A DNA stretch of 64,000 nt from Gigantopelta aegis (Eukaryota > Mollusca > Gastropoda > Neomphalida > Peltospiridae): NCBI RefSeq assembly GCF_016097555.1, contig NC_054701.1, positions 29,833,658-29,897,657 of the forward strand. The letters are read 5' to 3'. The notes under the pieces are model-generated. The model was given only the letters and a program-made list of their open reading frames with translations, did not search any database and was not told where the DNA came from. The translations under genes were made by a program, and so were the position numbers. This document shows, piece by piece, positions 10,591-23,300 of the stretch. The number at the start of each line of letters is the position of its first letter. Within the stretch, counting starts at the first letter, position 1.

Positions 10591-10717
10591 GGCCTTAGTG
10601 GTGTAGTGATTAAACTATCGGACATAAAGCTGATAGGTACTGAGTTCACGCCCTGGTACCGGCTCCCACTCAGAGTACGTTTAATGACTCAATGAGGCCA
10701 CTACACCAACGTCTGTC
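10591..10717 (+). mobile_element. SINE head of a fourth type (H4), fragment
   Basis: GGCCTTAGTGGTGTAGTGAT, GATAGGTACTGAGTTCACGC and ATGAGGCCACTACACC resemble a tRNA-like head different from H1-H3. It is followed by a TG tract and a 17-19 G run (10740-10757). Confidence 0.55.
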
Positions 10718-10849
10718 GTAGTAACTACTGTGTGTGTGTGGGGGGGGGGGGGGGGGAGCTGGAATTTAGAGGAGGTGGGGTAAGTAATTATGTATATGTC
10801 AGTATAGGAATGATGAATAAAGTAACAGGCTCAATTTAGTACATACATT

Positions 10850-11788
10850 AAAATCCTCAATGGTTCTGCCAGTTTTATTATATGGATGCGAAATATGGGG
10901 ATATGAAAAAGTTGATATATTTAATTCTGTACAAATAAACTTTCTAAAACACATCATACCTGTTAAGAACACACCACCAATATTTATGGAGAGTTAGGGA
11001 GAACGCCTGTCGAGTTAACTATATATAGAAGAATGGTATGTCACTGGGTGCGACTGATATCAGGAAAACAATCAAAATTGTCTACTCTTTTATACAAAAT
11101 TATGTTAAATGACCACCTTACTAACGGAACTAACTATAACTGGATTAATACTATTAAAAACACACTGAATAACTTGGGAATGGGTGATATCTGGATAAGA
11201 CAATCTTTCATATCAGTAAATTGTCTCTTACAACAAATTAAACAAAGACAATGCGATCAGTATTTACAAACATGGAAAAATAACATATCACTGTCATCGA
11301 GAGGCAACACTTACCGATTATACAAAGAACAACTATTTTTCGAAAGCTATATCAATAAACTACCAGAAAAACTGTGGACAACAATCTTAAAATTTAGAAC
11401 GTCTAACCATTACCTACCCGTTGAAATTGGACGTTGGAATAACATACTCATAGAAGATAGAATTTGCACATTATGTAAGAGGTGTGCTTTGTTTTTCTAT
11501 GTATATCTTCTTCCTTTCTTGTACATCTTTTCTCTATATTATTGTAGATGGAATGTATATGAACATCACGAAACCTAACTTTGTGCTCCTGTGTTTGATC
11601 GTGTCAGTCATCATTATGATTCTTGTTGGGGTTAATGTGCACATGATACGCAGGTAATTAAAGCAATGCTGTAACAACAACACATACATACATGCATACA
11701 TACATACATACATACATACATACATACACACATACATACACGCATGTGTGTGTGTGTGTATAATTAATACACACACGCACACACACGC

Positions 11789-11843
<55 letters not shown>

Positions 11844-11850
11844 TGTGTTA

Positions 11851-11894
<44 letters not shown>

Positions 11895-12357
11895 GTGTGT
11901 TTTTATTTTCAGGCGACGAGTTCCATTATCTTTTTATTTGCCATTTTGTCCATAATTCAAGAGTCCAGTTGCTACACCCATATTATTATACGCGACCAAG
12001 TACTTATAAATTTAGAGAACTAATGGAGAATAAACGAATTAGTACCCTAAAGAAATTATCATATTTCATAAATATAATAACTAATGAATTCAAACGCCCT
12101 TGACTACAAACACCATCAAAATATATTTAACAAAATATTATCATTATCCACTGCATCATATACAAGTTTAACAAGCTATTCGTTTATAAGTACTTGGATA
12201 CCCGTGTTTGTATATGTGTTTGTGAATGTATTGTAATTAATGTATTTAATGTCAACCATCTTGTCACGTATATGTAACTAAATGTTTATGTATATATTCC
12301 TCCTATGCCGTTGTGTAACGGCCCGAGTGTAAATAAAGTCTTGTCTTGTCTTGTGTA
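10850..12357 (+). mobile_element. LINE ORF2 C-terminal fragment with 3' tail, split by a microsatellite-rich insertion
   Basis: From about 10860 the frame reads YGCEIWG and related residues typical of the region after the RT of L1/Tx1-like invertebrate LINEs; a stop lies near 10997. The frame 11033-11473 continues with WLINTIK-type helices, YRLYKEQLFFESYINKL and the cysteines CTLC. The matching HxxxC half, GDEFHYLFIC, appears only at 11912, followed by a stop at 12101. The 3' UTR ends with AATAAAGTCTTGTCTTGTCT, a tail typical of such LINEs. The middle (11475-11912) is an insertion with CATA, TG and CA repeats. The 5' part is missing (truncated insertion). Confidence 0.75.
11680..11890. repeat. 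Compound microsatellite (CATA)n (TG)n (CA)n
   Basis: CATA runs 11690-11745, TG runs near 11746-11758 and 11808-11847, CA runs 11770-11785 and 11853-11889. Long frames of CVCV or HTHT type here are repeat artefacts. Confidence 0.95.
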
Positions 12358-12618
12358 TTAAAGTGTTAAAAACAATATCGAATGTAACCGACAAACTTAC
12401 ACCGTACCTAAAGTTCATTTCGTGGTCGCTTTCATTTAAAAGATAAAAGAAAGACAAACCCAAATGGACGATTGCTTTTAACACACATTTCGGACAGGAA
12501 ATTAAATACAGTCGCATGCATTAAAACAGCTCATCCGTTTTACTGAACTTGTCAGTAGGAACCGGGGGGGGGGGGGGGGGGGGGGGGTGGGGGGGGGTAG
12601 TGCTGGAATATATAGTTC

Positions 12619-12664
12619 ATTAAAATAAACCTCAAACTGCGTTATGCCCGAGGTTTATTTTAAT
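12619..12664. repeat. Perfect 15-bp stem inverted repeat
   Basis: ATTAAAATAAACCTC (12619-12633) and GAGGTTTATTTTAAT (12650-12664) are exact reverse complements around a 16-base loop. It lies just after a G-rich homopolymer (12564-12598). Probably part of an unnamed repeat. Confidence 0.7.
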
Positions 12665-12702
12665 GGGATGGAACAGCGAAACTTGAGAACAAAAATGTAC
12701 GG

Positions 12703-12751
<49 letters not shown>
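12703..12751. repeat. (GT)n microsatellite
   Basis: Uninterrupted GT run of about 23 units. Confidence 0.95.
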
Positions 12752-12754
<3 letters not shown>

Positions 12755-12765
12755 TACCCTGGTCA

Positions 12766-13125
12766 CAGTGTTCTCGCTGGGTGAAAATTAAAGGAGGTTG
12801 CCCGCGCATCACCACACCCTTCAAAAAAAAAAAAATGGGGGGGGGGGGGGGAGGAGGGGGAGGTTGCTTTTTCGTACACAACGCGGCTTGTTTCCCTTTA
12901 ATGTCCAGTGGGCAGACTGACAGACTGATCGTTGTGGGGTTTTTTTATGTGTATAAAAAAGTGTGCATTTAGAAATAGCGGAGATAAGTGCTGGAAAATA
13001 TAGTAGGGTGTGGAAAATAAAGAGGGGTGCAGAAAAATAAAGGAGGGCGGAGAACGTGAAAGGAGGGCGGCAAAATACAATAGCAAGGCGGGCCGCCCCG
13101 CTTAAATGGAGCAGCGAGAACACCG
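12766..13125. mobile_element. Non-autonomous element with GTGTTCTCGCTG inverted ends
   Basis: GTGTTCTCGCTG at 12768-12779 and its reverse complement CAGCGAGAACAC at 13112-13123 bound a 360-bp block with AAATTAAAGGAGGTTGCCCG near the left end. A left-end relative (AGTGTTCTCGCTGTGTAGAA) occurs at 20099. It contains a poly-A/poly-G stretch (12823-12851) and no coding frame. Confidence 0.6.
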
Positions 13126-13148
13126 AGTGTAGGTTGTGTGTGAAGACA

Positions 13149-13531
13149 TTTGTTTTGTTTAACGACGCCACTAGAGCACACGGATTAATTAATCATCGGC
13201 TATTGGATGTCAAACATTTGGTAATTCTGGCTCGTAGTCAACAGAGGAAAGTGGCTACATTTTTTCTAACGTAGCAAGGGATCGTTTATATGCACTTTTC
13301 CAATCGAATTAAAATTAGCTCCACTGGTAGACCAGTAGCTGAGTAGAGCTAATTTTAATCAGATTGGCACTTTTTCATAGACAGGAAATCACATACCACG
13401 GCCTTTGATCAGTTGTGGTGCACTGGTTGGAATGAGAAAAAAACAATCAGTTGAATTGATCCACCCAGGTGGTTCGACCTGCGACGCAAGCACCTGAAGC
13501 GAACACTCCAACTGAGTTAAATCCCGCCCAG
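13149..13531 (-). mobile_element. SINE, head H3 tail T2, reverse strand, with a 68-bp palindrome inserted
   Basis: The T2 tail reverse complement starts TTTGTTTTGTTTAACGACGC, the body follows, and the H3 head ends ACTGAGTTAAATCCCGCC. At 13300-13367 a palindromic block interrupts the body between GATCGTTTATATGCACTTTT and CACTTTTTCATAGACAGG. Confidence 0.85.
13300..13367. mobile_element. 68-bp palindromic MITE inside a SINE
   Basis: The ends CCAATCGAATTAAAATTAGC and GCTAATTTTAATCAGATTGG are reverse complements with one offset base. The flanks repeat GCACTTTT (13292-13299 and 13367-13374), an apparent 7-8 bp target duplication of the kind hAT transposases make. Other SINE copies in the window lack this block. 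Confidence 0.75.
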
Positions 13532-13899
13532 GTTGTGTGTGCATTATACTATATATCAATTGAATATTAAAATGTGGCTTGTACCCCTCCAGGAGATCAT
13601 TTCAAATATCGTCCCTATGGGCCTGCTAAATATTTATCATTATGTAATTAAATAATATTCTACTTTCGTTTTGGTTCGCATTTTGATTCGAGTGCATACA
13701 TTTTCAATCTTCTTAATAAAAAGAGTTTACTTCCGCTTTCGAAAATGTTTTATGTTTTTGTCATTTTTTTTACGCAGATTTAAATTTTAGCATTTTACTT
13801 ATGTTATTGATTCGATCATGATGTTGCTCAAAGCTATCAGTAAATAATTCATTAAAATAAAAGTAATAAAAAGTAAAATAATTTTATACTCTCTGTGGT
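13532..13899. other. AT-rich DNA upstream of GCN1, no gene seen
   Basis: No convincing frame; AT-rich sequence up to the proximal promoter. Confidence 0.4.
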
Positions 13900-14033
13900 G
13901 ATTATGGCCCCTTATCCGATTGCACAACCAACAAAAATGGCGGATTGCATTAATGTGCGATCTCTTGACTGAACACGTGGCTTTCGAATATCACAGTTTT
14001 AGCGCCAATTGATGGTTTAACGCTTCAGTAAGA
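13900..14033 (+). promoter_or_regulatory. Putative GCN1 promoter and 5' UTR
   Basis: Immediately upstream of the GCN1 start codon. It contains AAAATGGCGG (13934-13943), a YY1-type motif common in TATA-less housekeeping promoters, and an E-box CACGTG (13974-13979). The base at -3 of the ATG is A (AAGAATGG context), favourable for initiation. The transcription start is not visible from sequence alone. Confidence 0.45.
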
Positions 14034-14154
14034 ATGGCAACAACATCCCCAAATACCGAAATCCTGAAAACATTTGCCCAGAAATTGACCACCCCAAGTA
14101 CCAAGGAAAGAATACGCATTTTACGTGACGTTAAAGATTGTGTTCAAACAAATG
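14034..14154 (+). CDS. GCN1: GCN1 exon 1
   Basis: Residues 1-40, starting [18 protein letters not shown]; donor gtatgc. The start is the first ATG, has a good context and aligns with the N-terminus of animal GCN1. Confidence 0.9.
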
Positions 14155-17100
14155 GTATGCAATATTGAATATATGATGTATGAAAAGAATATAATTAATA
14201 ATAATCAGGTAAATTACAAATGAATACTGTTTAATACCAAATACTTTCCAACAGTTGTATAAAATTACATAGTGTATTTGAGGTCGTCCTTCAAAAAATA
14301 AATTCATCGTCGACCTATCGAAAACCGTCCCATTAAAAAAAAGAAACCCATCAGAACCGGTTTAAAGATCTGCGGAGCGTGTAGTACAAACAACATCAGG
14401 GCTTCCTTCCAAGGATATATATTTTGCAATTCCTTTTAGTGGAGGGGGAAAATAAATGTACACTCACAACGGGGCCCGTAGCACGTGCTACTTGGGATAA
14501 ACTGGCTCTTGTGGTGTGGCCTCGTGTAGAGACCACAGTCACGCAACAAAATGTTGTGCATTACAAACGTGTGGAACTAAATGCAGATGATTTGTCCTCT
14601 GGACGTTTCGTCCACAGACGATTTGTCCACTATTAAACTTGAGATGATTCGTCCACAACCAAAAATTGTTCTTGGACAATTCGTCCACTATAATCTTTGT
14701 AGTTAAATTTAGAACTTCCTCCATGGGTGCAGTCTCTGTGTATTTCCCTGCACCTACCTGGCATCCTCGTCCTCTGCCGCAAATTAAGCTGGTCTGACCT
14801 ATGGCACTAACGACTGCCAGTAACTAGTCGGGGTGCATAGTTGGTGGTTACAATTAAGTGCCTCTTAACAATGCCAGAAGTAACTACTGAACACTCCCCG
14901 AAGTGGTCAGACTAAGCCCACAGCTAAAAGCTGACGGGGAATGGCAGGTGTGTGACACAGATAGCTACAAGACACAAGCACCTGTCACGGTTGGAGAGAC
15001 AAGGACTGGGATGTGGAGGTGGACAGTGAAAGAAGAGAAAAGAAAGAGGGCAGTGGGATAAAACAAAATATAATAAAATTTAAAACTTGGCTGGAAGTTA
15101 GTAGCGAAATGGAGATAATATCGTTGTTTATTGGTTGGTTACTTCAAATAACGTCACGTTATGGCATTTTTTACATAAATGACGAAAAATTTTTTTAGTT
15201 ACTAATACTAGCTTTGTTTTTTAAATAGTATGTCAGAATTATAGGTGTAACTGAAGAGCAATTTGAATAACTAGATAGATCTATCAATAAAGTTCTAGGC
15301 CTTAATGAACACAGACAGACAATAACAAGCTGATAGTGCCACTACAATTTAGTTCGTTTCATATACTATAGTAGTTTACCACAAAACAAAAATAACTGAC
15401 CATTTCAATAGCTAAGAAATATCATTGTAGATTTATTGGTCTAATAAATGTTGTAATCGAGTGGACGAATTGTCCGAGGTGGGTGGACGAATTGTATGTG
15501 GATGAATTGTACGGTGGACGAAACGTCCAGAGGACGAACTGTCTGGAAAGCCTATATTATGTTCAGAAGACAGTTTTTTGTCTTAGCAGGAAATGTTTCT
15601 CTTGGCCTGCTATTTAAAAAAAATAAAAACGCCATCATATGCTTTATATTTTGATCCCTTTGAAGTACAGTTTATAGTTTTAAATTTCTTTAATTTTAGT
15701 TTTACCAGATGCTGCCATTAAAGGGATATCAAAGTACCTTGTGTTGTCTCTTGGCCGTTACCGAGATGGACGCTCTCTGAAAGCTGTGTCAGATTTAGTC
15801 CAAACACTTGCAGAGAAATATCCAGATCTAACATTAAAGAGCATCCAGTCTTCCCTCAACAGCTTTGCTGAGGCGCAAAAGAAAATTGTTCTAGCATGGT
15901 AATTATGTATTAAAATTACACTAAATATTAGATACTTTAATTTTTATACATTTGCTCCATAGCAGGGATTTAAGGAGCTGGACAAAATCTACCCATACCA
16001 AAAATCACTCAACCAAAATGTACCCAATTTTGGGCAAAACATACCCTCTTTAAATATGTTAAAATTCATAAAAATTAGCTTACAAATCAGATGGACTGTA
16101 TAATTTGGTACCACATGTTTTTTGACACATTGGATTTCAGACCATATAACGGCACAGTGGCCACATAATCACCAACATGTACTGTTCAGTTGTCTAGCTA
16201 CACTATCTTACCATTATCTGTAACATACACATACACTTTTTTCTCTCTTTATTTGACAAACGGGGATGTCTCATCTCATTGTTACTCACTAGTTTGTTTG
16301 TCAGCAGATGTAAATACAGGCTCAAACTGAAATGACTGCAGTATATTGCCCAAAAAGAAGGTTTTTTCATACAAATTCACCACAATCGTTGCTCGAGAAA
16401 TCATTTTCAGAATCTATTTTGTTGTTTTGTTAGTGGCTTCGGTGTCGTGCTATGAATACTGCAGGTCAAGTAATGTATTCCCAACAGTCACATCACATCC
16501 ACTTATAAAGGAGTAAATTACTTTTTTAAAAATGGCCATCTCCATAAGTACAAGTAATTGAGTATTTTTTTTTCACTTTTTCTATAATTGAAATGCATAT
16601 ATATTGATATAGGAACTTTGGATAGACAACTTTCCAGTGAAGAATGCTTAATTTTCATAATAATACTCCTTTAATAAAAAATTTATTAACATGAGTTTGT
16701 ACTTTTTTTTTGGTAAGTACTGCAGAATGCCTGGGTAAATCCCTATAATAGTGAAATATTTTTAAAATATCACTACTATGGCTCTCAAATAAATAGTAAC
16801 TCATTGGGGTATGGGCGGGATGTAGCCCAGTGGTACAGCACTCGCTTTATGCACGGACAGTTTGGGATCGATCCCCGTCAGTGAGCCAATTGGGCCATTT
16901 CTCGCTCCAGCCAGTGCACCATGACTGCAGGGGACAATATTTCGAAATCTGAGGTAACCGGGAGTCGGTTCACGTGGTTTTTACCTAGATCCCCGTCAGT
17001 GAGCCAATTGGGCCATTTCTCGCTCCAGCCAGTGCACCATGACTGCAGGGGACAATATTTCGAAATCTGAGGTAACCGGGAGTCGGTTCACGTGGTTTTT

Positions 17101-17334
17101 ACCTAGGTAACCAATTGTTCTGTTACGTTAATTATATTTGCGTAAACCTGTGGATTACCTGCTCGGTTATCTCAAAGTTACGTTGAAATTATATTTTAAA
17201 TACATAATTTTTAGCTCAAACATTAAGTTAAAACAAAATACAAAAGAAAACGTTTTATAAAACAGTTTAATGCTTGCAAATCGAAAGAAGTGACTAGATG
17301 TTTCTTTTGTTTTCGTACGATCGTAGCGTTGTAA

Positions 17335-17372
<38 letters not shown>

Positions 17373-20300
17373 CTACTTGCCATCGGGATCGCAAAAAGTA
17401 ATCTTTAGTTGCCCGAATCTAAAAAACACTGTCCTCGGGCATCGGGCCACCGTATTCTAGAACCTCTGTGCAACTTGCTGAAGTTAACACTATTAGCTCA
17501 GTACTGAAATAAAATAGATACATTTGGAGGAAAAATGCCCATTCCCTGGATCCTCTGAAGAATAATGCAAAACGCTCAGTCACTCACTGGTGCATGATTA
17601 GACTAATAATTTGTTATATATAAATAACAAATAAAGGCCACCATTTGTCACTGATAGTATGTAAAATTTAGTATACAGCAGATTTAAAACCCCCACCAAA
17701 AACCCAAACAACAAATGTCCAGTTACTCTGACATATAAAACAGGCTACTCATTGGTGCATGATTAAATTAATAAAAATAAATCTTATAATAAAGACCACA
17801 ATTTGACACTGATATTTTGCGGTGGCTATGCTACTTTCATTTTATCGATGGTACTTCTATACTACAGTGACGTTCCAAATGTTTGTTATTTAAAGCTCAT
17901 TATGCGATGTTAGTATTTTTCAGCTTTTGTGACATTTTTGCATTTTTGTTTACATTAAAACCGTTTTCAACCTTTGTAAAATTATAGGCAATCCAATATT
18001 ATGTCTACATATGTTCCTTTAGATATAGAATAGCAGCAGATAATTTAGGCGCCTTAGCGGTCCGTGCACATTTCTTTAAAACGTTTGGCTGGTCTCTATT
18101 CTGAGCCTTCGTCGCAAGTCACAACCGTGGCAATATACCGTTGTCTACTAGTTTTTCGCACATCAAGTATCTAAAAATTGGTGTAAAACATTTGTCAGAA
18201 TACTAGTAGTATGTCTGCATGAATAAACCTGTAATCGTGAAGTCTGCAAGTTTTAATTTCACGACGTAACTGATTTGCGGTTCGCGTAAATTTAATTTTG
18301 CGTAACCGACACGCGAACAGAACGGCGGTTCGCGTGAAATATTGTGCCCTGTGATTGGTACATCAAAGGCCGAGGTATGTGATATCCTGTCTATGAAATT
18401 TGTACATATAAAAGATCCCTTGCTGCTAATCGAAAAGAGTAGCCCATGAAGTGGCGATAGCAGGTTTCCTCTCTCAATATCTGTGTCGTAAATTCCGACG
18501 CCATATAACCGTAAATAAAATGTGTTGAGTGCGTCATTAAATAAACCATTTCCTTCCTTCCTTCATTGGGGCATACCGGTCTCGGTGGCGTCGTGGTTAG
18601 GTCATCGGTCTACAGGCTGGTAGGTACTGGGTTTGGATCCCAGTCGAGGCATGGGATTTTTAATCCAGATACCGACTCCAAACCCTGAGTGAGTGCTCCG
18701 CAAGGCTCAATGGGTAGGTGTAAACCACTTGCATGGACCAGTGATCCATAACTGGTTCAACAAAGGCCATGGTTTGTTCTATCCTGCCTGTGGGAAGTGC
18801 AAATAAAAGATCCCTTGCTGCTAATTGGAAAGAGTAGCCCATGTAGTGGCGACAACAGGTTTCCTTTCAAAATCTGTGTGGTCCTTAACCATATGTCTGA
18901 CGCCATATAACCGTAAATAAAATGTGTTGAGTGCGTCGTTAAATAAAACATTTCTTTCTTTCTTTCATTGGGTCATATATCTGTAATTATGGAAAGTAAT
19001 TTTTAAAGTTATTGACAGAAATGAAGTAAATAAAATGTCATATTTTAAAATATAACTTTTTTTGGTGTCATTATAGATTAATGAATTTCCAGGTTACAAA
19101 ACAATAAATTGTTTATGCATATGAAAGTAGTTGAAATAATTTAATTATATTGAGTGCTATGACTTGTTTTCTTATCCAGGCATGTGAAGATAGCACTTTT
19201 TAGTATTTTATGCTGAAAAAAGAAGTTATTTTTATCGATCACTGGTAGTTAACACTATTCAGGGAGCATATTGTTCAGTATCGCATCGCTATTCACTGTG
19301 CATGTTTCAGAGATCGTTACACCATTTTAAAAAATTAAACAGTAATTGCTAATTAATTTTGAAGAAATATTGCTAATCAGGATTTAAAAAAAAAAATTCA
19401 GCTATACCTTCACTGGGTTTTTTCTAATATTTCACTAACTCAATAAATGTTTTATAATAAAGCAAATGTTTTCATGTTCACAGTCGAAGTTCATCTGGAG
19501 AAGCTTTGGTTGCTCTAACGTGGACATGCATCAGTCTAAAACAGGCGTTTGTTTGTTCAACAGTGTCTTCCAGCATGCTCAAACAGATGGTAAGACATCA
19601 TTTTGTAATTGTGTTATGTATGCATTTGTAAAGAATACAGTAGGTGTTTTTTAACAAGCTTTTGTTTGTTTAGCCGTGTCTTTCAGCTTGCTCAAAGATA
19701 TCATATTTTTGTTGAGTAACTATTCATAGACAGATGGGTGGGATCTAGTTACGTTGGTAGTGCACTTGCCTGAGGTGCTTTGGTCACAGGATCAAATCTC
19801 CTGAGTAGACTTATTCTCAGTGGGGTTTTTCTTGTACCATTCAGTACCCATTGACTTATATATCAAATGTACTGTCCTGTCTGGGTAAGTATATAAAAGA
19901 TTTGTTGTTATTAATAGAAAAATGTGCACGTTTTCTCTGAAGATTTATTAAATGTTTGTCATCCAATAGCCGATGATTACTTAAATCAATGTGCTCTAGT
20001 ATTGTCATTAAACAAAACATACTACAAAGCTTTTATAGACAGAAAGGTATGTAGTCTAAAACAAACATTTATAAATGGATACAATCTGGATTTTACAATC
20101 AGTGTTCTCGCTGTGTAGAAATTAGAGGAGGTTGGCTGTGCGGTACCACACCCTTAAAATAACCCCAAAAAATTAAAAGCAAAAAAAAAAGGAAAGCTTG
20201 GTTACCATATATTGTTGTGTGTTGGTCGACTTTGTGGAACGACATACTCCTTATTTTGCCTCTCGGTATTTGGTACAAAACGTTGATACGAAATACAAGC

Positions 20301-23300
20301 CTACTCATCTTTTATGCATCAAGAATAGGGCATGTTGGTAGGTAGAAAAGAAAACAAGCAATGTGTTCGTTAACTAATGTCACAGGATCAAACCACCTCG
20401 GTGGATCCATTGAACTGATTGGGGCTTTTTCTTGTTAGAACCAGTGCACAGCAACTGGTTAGAGGCTGTGGTATGTGCTTTCCTGTCTGTGGGAAAATGC
20501 ATATAAAAGATCCCTTGCTGCTAATGGAAAAATGTAACAGGTTTTCTGTGATGACTACATGTCAGAATGACCAAATGTTTGACATCTAATAGCCGATGAT
20601 TAATAAATCAATGTGCTTTAGTGGTGTTGTTAAACAAAACATACTAACTTTGAGCACTCATCTGATGTGCTGTTGGTCTAGGATCAATCCTCATCTGTGA
20701 ACTCACTGGTCTTATTTCTCATTCCAATGAATGCACCACGACTCATGTATTAAAGGCCGTAATATAATATCTGACATTTTCAGTGTAATCAAAGTATGTG
20801 ATATTTTTCAGATCACATAATTTAAGAATTTGATAACTTTGCAAATTAGATGTAAATTAGTTGAGGTCGAGGCACTAGGTTTATTGACATTTAAGCAAAC
20901 GTACTTAGGTGACACTCCACGATTGACGTATGCATTCATAGTCATCAAATAAAAACATTTTAATGGCAATTTGACACTGAAAGCTGTTCAGCATTCAGAA
21001 AACAAAAAACCTTAGGCATAACTTTATTTTGATATAAGGATATCCAAAATGACGTCATTCGAGTTTGACGTCATTTCCATTCAAAAATACACCGCACCAC
21101 ATATTCTTACGTCGTTTGAATATCTAGTAATGGCGGACTGGAATTAAAGTTGCGTGTACAGTTTACAAAAACACGTTGTATTAAGCTTGAGCTTATATGA
21201 TAAAAAGATTATTACCCTTGTGTATTTCGGTATCGTCAGTATCATATATTAGGAATAAAAATAATGTATTATGCTCACCAGAGGCTCACATGATACAATA
21301 TTTATTCCTAATATATGATATTGATGATACCGAAAAACACTCTGGTAATAACCTTCATTTATCCTCTCTGTGGGATGGTGAAAATAAAAGATCCCTTGCT
21401 ACTAATGGAAAAAATATAGCAGGTTTCATCTCAAAGACTATATTTCAAACTTCACAAATGTCTGACATTCAGTAGTCAATAATTAATAAATCAATGTCCT
21501 TGGTTAACCAAAACAAACTATTCTGTTAGGTGCATTGTGAATTTTAATTGTAATATATGAATGCCACAAGTTAGTGTCTAATTGTAGTGTTCCATTGATG
21601 TTGAAATTTATTTCATTGGTTTCTGTATTTCAGGTGGGTTTACAGACACTGTTGATCTATGGAGCTCTTGCTGCTGGAAATAGCGTAATTAACCAATCAA
21701 CATTCAGGAAGATGAAACACATCTGGTCTCATGTATGTGTTTTGTTTAGCACACATTTAATATTATATTTTAGATTTTTTGTACCAACACTATTTTATCT
21801 GCCCTGTCATTTGATTATGTTTTAACCAGTTTCTCATTCATCTTGGGAGAGATGTCCTTAACAACATATTATTTTTATTTTCTGAATAGTAATTGCTTAA
21901 TTGGATCATCTCATGGCTTTTGGTTTGCATGTAATGCAAAATGAGAGTTAATAGAATGATATTGTGTGACTGCTTTTATCATGTGGAAATTAAGATAGTT
22001 CAGGAAAATGAAATAAAATTCTAGAAAATTTCTTAATACACAATATGTTTCAATTCTGTATTTTTGGGCAATTCTTATCTGTATCAGTATGGATGTAAAC
22101 CTAATACATCTCTTTTTATTTTTTCTGTCAATTATGTTTTTTATTTTTAGTCTGCCGAGACGGTAAAAGATTACACTGCAGCACTGGTAGAGGTAGAGCC
22201 AGCTCTGTTTAACTTTTCCTGTATTGGTCTGGTCATGAAATATCTGTCCCTGGTGAAAGAAGCTGAGATAATAAACAAACACAAGGTGGGCAAAGAATCA
22301 CTGACATATGGGTATAGACGGGTTTATTGGCCAGTGACATCAAAATACTGTGGGGAGGGACATAGCCCAGTGGTAAAGCGTTCGTTTGATGTAAGGTCGG
22401 TCTAGGATCGATCCCCATCGGTGGACCCATTAGGCTATTTCTCGTTCCAGCCAGTGCTCCACAACTGGTGTAACAAAGGCTGTGGTATGTACTATCCTGT
22501 CTGTGGGATGGTTCATATAAAAGATCCCTTGCCGCTAATCGAAAAGAATAGCCAGTGAAGTGGCAACAGCAGCTTTCCTCTCAATACCTGTGTGGTCCTT
22601 AACCATAATATTATGTCTGACCATATAACCATAAATAAAATGTGTTCAGTGCGTCGTTAGATAAAACATTTCCTTCCTTCAAAGTACTGTGTGCTGCATT
22701 GTTTAGAATTACAATGACATGAAGGCATTTTCAATATTTATGGTAATTCAACCACAATTTGAAGATTGTAGATTCATATCAAAGTTGGTGGAAATGTGTT
22801 ACTGATTAAAAATCGGCAAGTACTTTCATCTCAATAGTGATAATTACCTAATTCTTATTTGTGCCTGAAGCTGGTACATAACATAAAGATAATTTTTTCA
22901 TAAATGGCTTTTTTCTCTTTTTTTTTTAGAGTATTTTATGTCAGTGAATAGCCATATCACTTAAATGAGTTTGTAGCCTTGATAAAGTCTCTTAAAATAG
23001 AGAAATTTGGGTGATAATATCACATTCTAATGCATGACTCCCGAGACATATTGAATTTTTATTTTTCTTTCTTTCACAGAATGCTTTCCTCGAGCAGTAT
23101 TTGAAGCAGGTTTTAGCTAGCAGAACCAAACCACCTGTTCACATTCTGGTAGGTGCTGTATACACTATGCAGACTTGATACTAATTTCACTTCTATTTTC
23201 ATGCATAATTATATTAAGTTAGGGTTTAAGCACAGTGTCTGGGGCATGCCACAACAGAGATTAGTGGTTAGTGATTAGCCTTTGTGAAAGATAATAATCT

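Larger units (their letters stand above)
16813..18563 (+). mobile_element. SINE, head H1 tail T1, split by a 1.4-kb transposon
   Basis: The head GGGCGGGATGTAGCCCAGTG runs to CACCATGACTG at 16927; the body resumes at 18352 with TTGGTACATCAAAGGCCGAG and ends at TTCCTTCCTTC. The flanks CATTGGGGTAT (16802-16812) and CATTGGGGCAT (18564-18574) are a target-site duplication. Confidence 0.88.

Noticed and set aside
11534..11890. CVCVCV / HTHTHT reading frames
   Set aside because: Translations of TG/CA and CATA microsatellites.
15963..16744. Possible hAT element with CAGGGATTTA ends
   Set aside because: The inverted match is only about 9 bases and no target duplication is seen; left as a note only.
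21118..21140. AATGGCGGAC motif as a second promoter
   Set aside because: It lies in a foldback element inside an intron and has no other promoter features.
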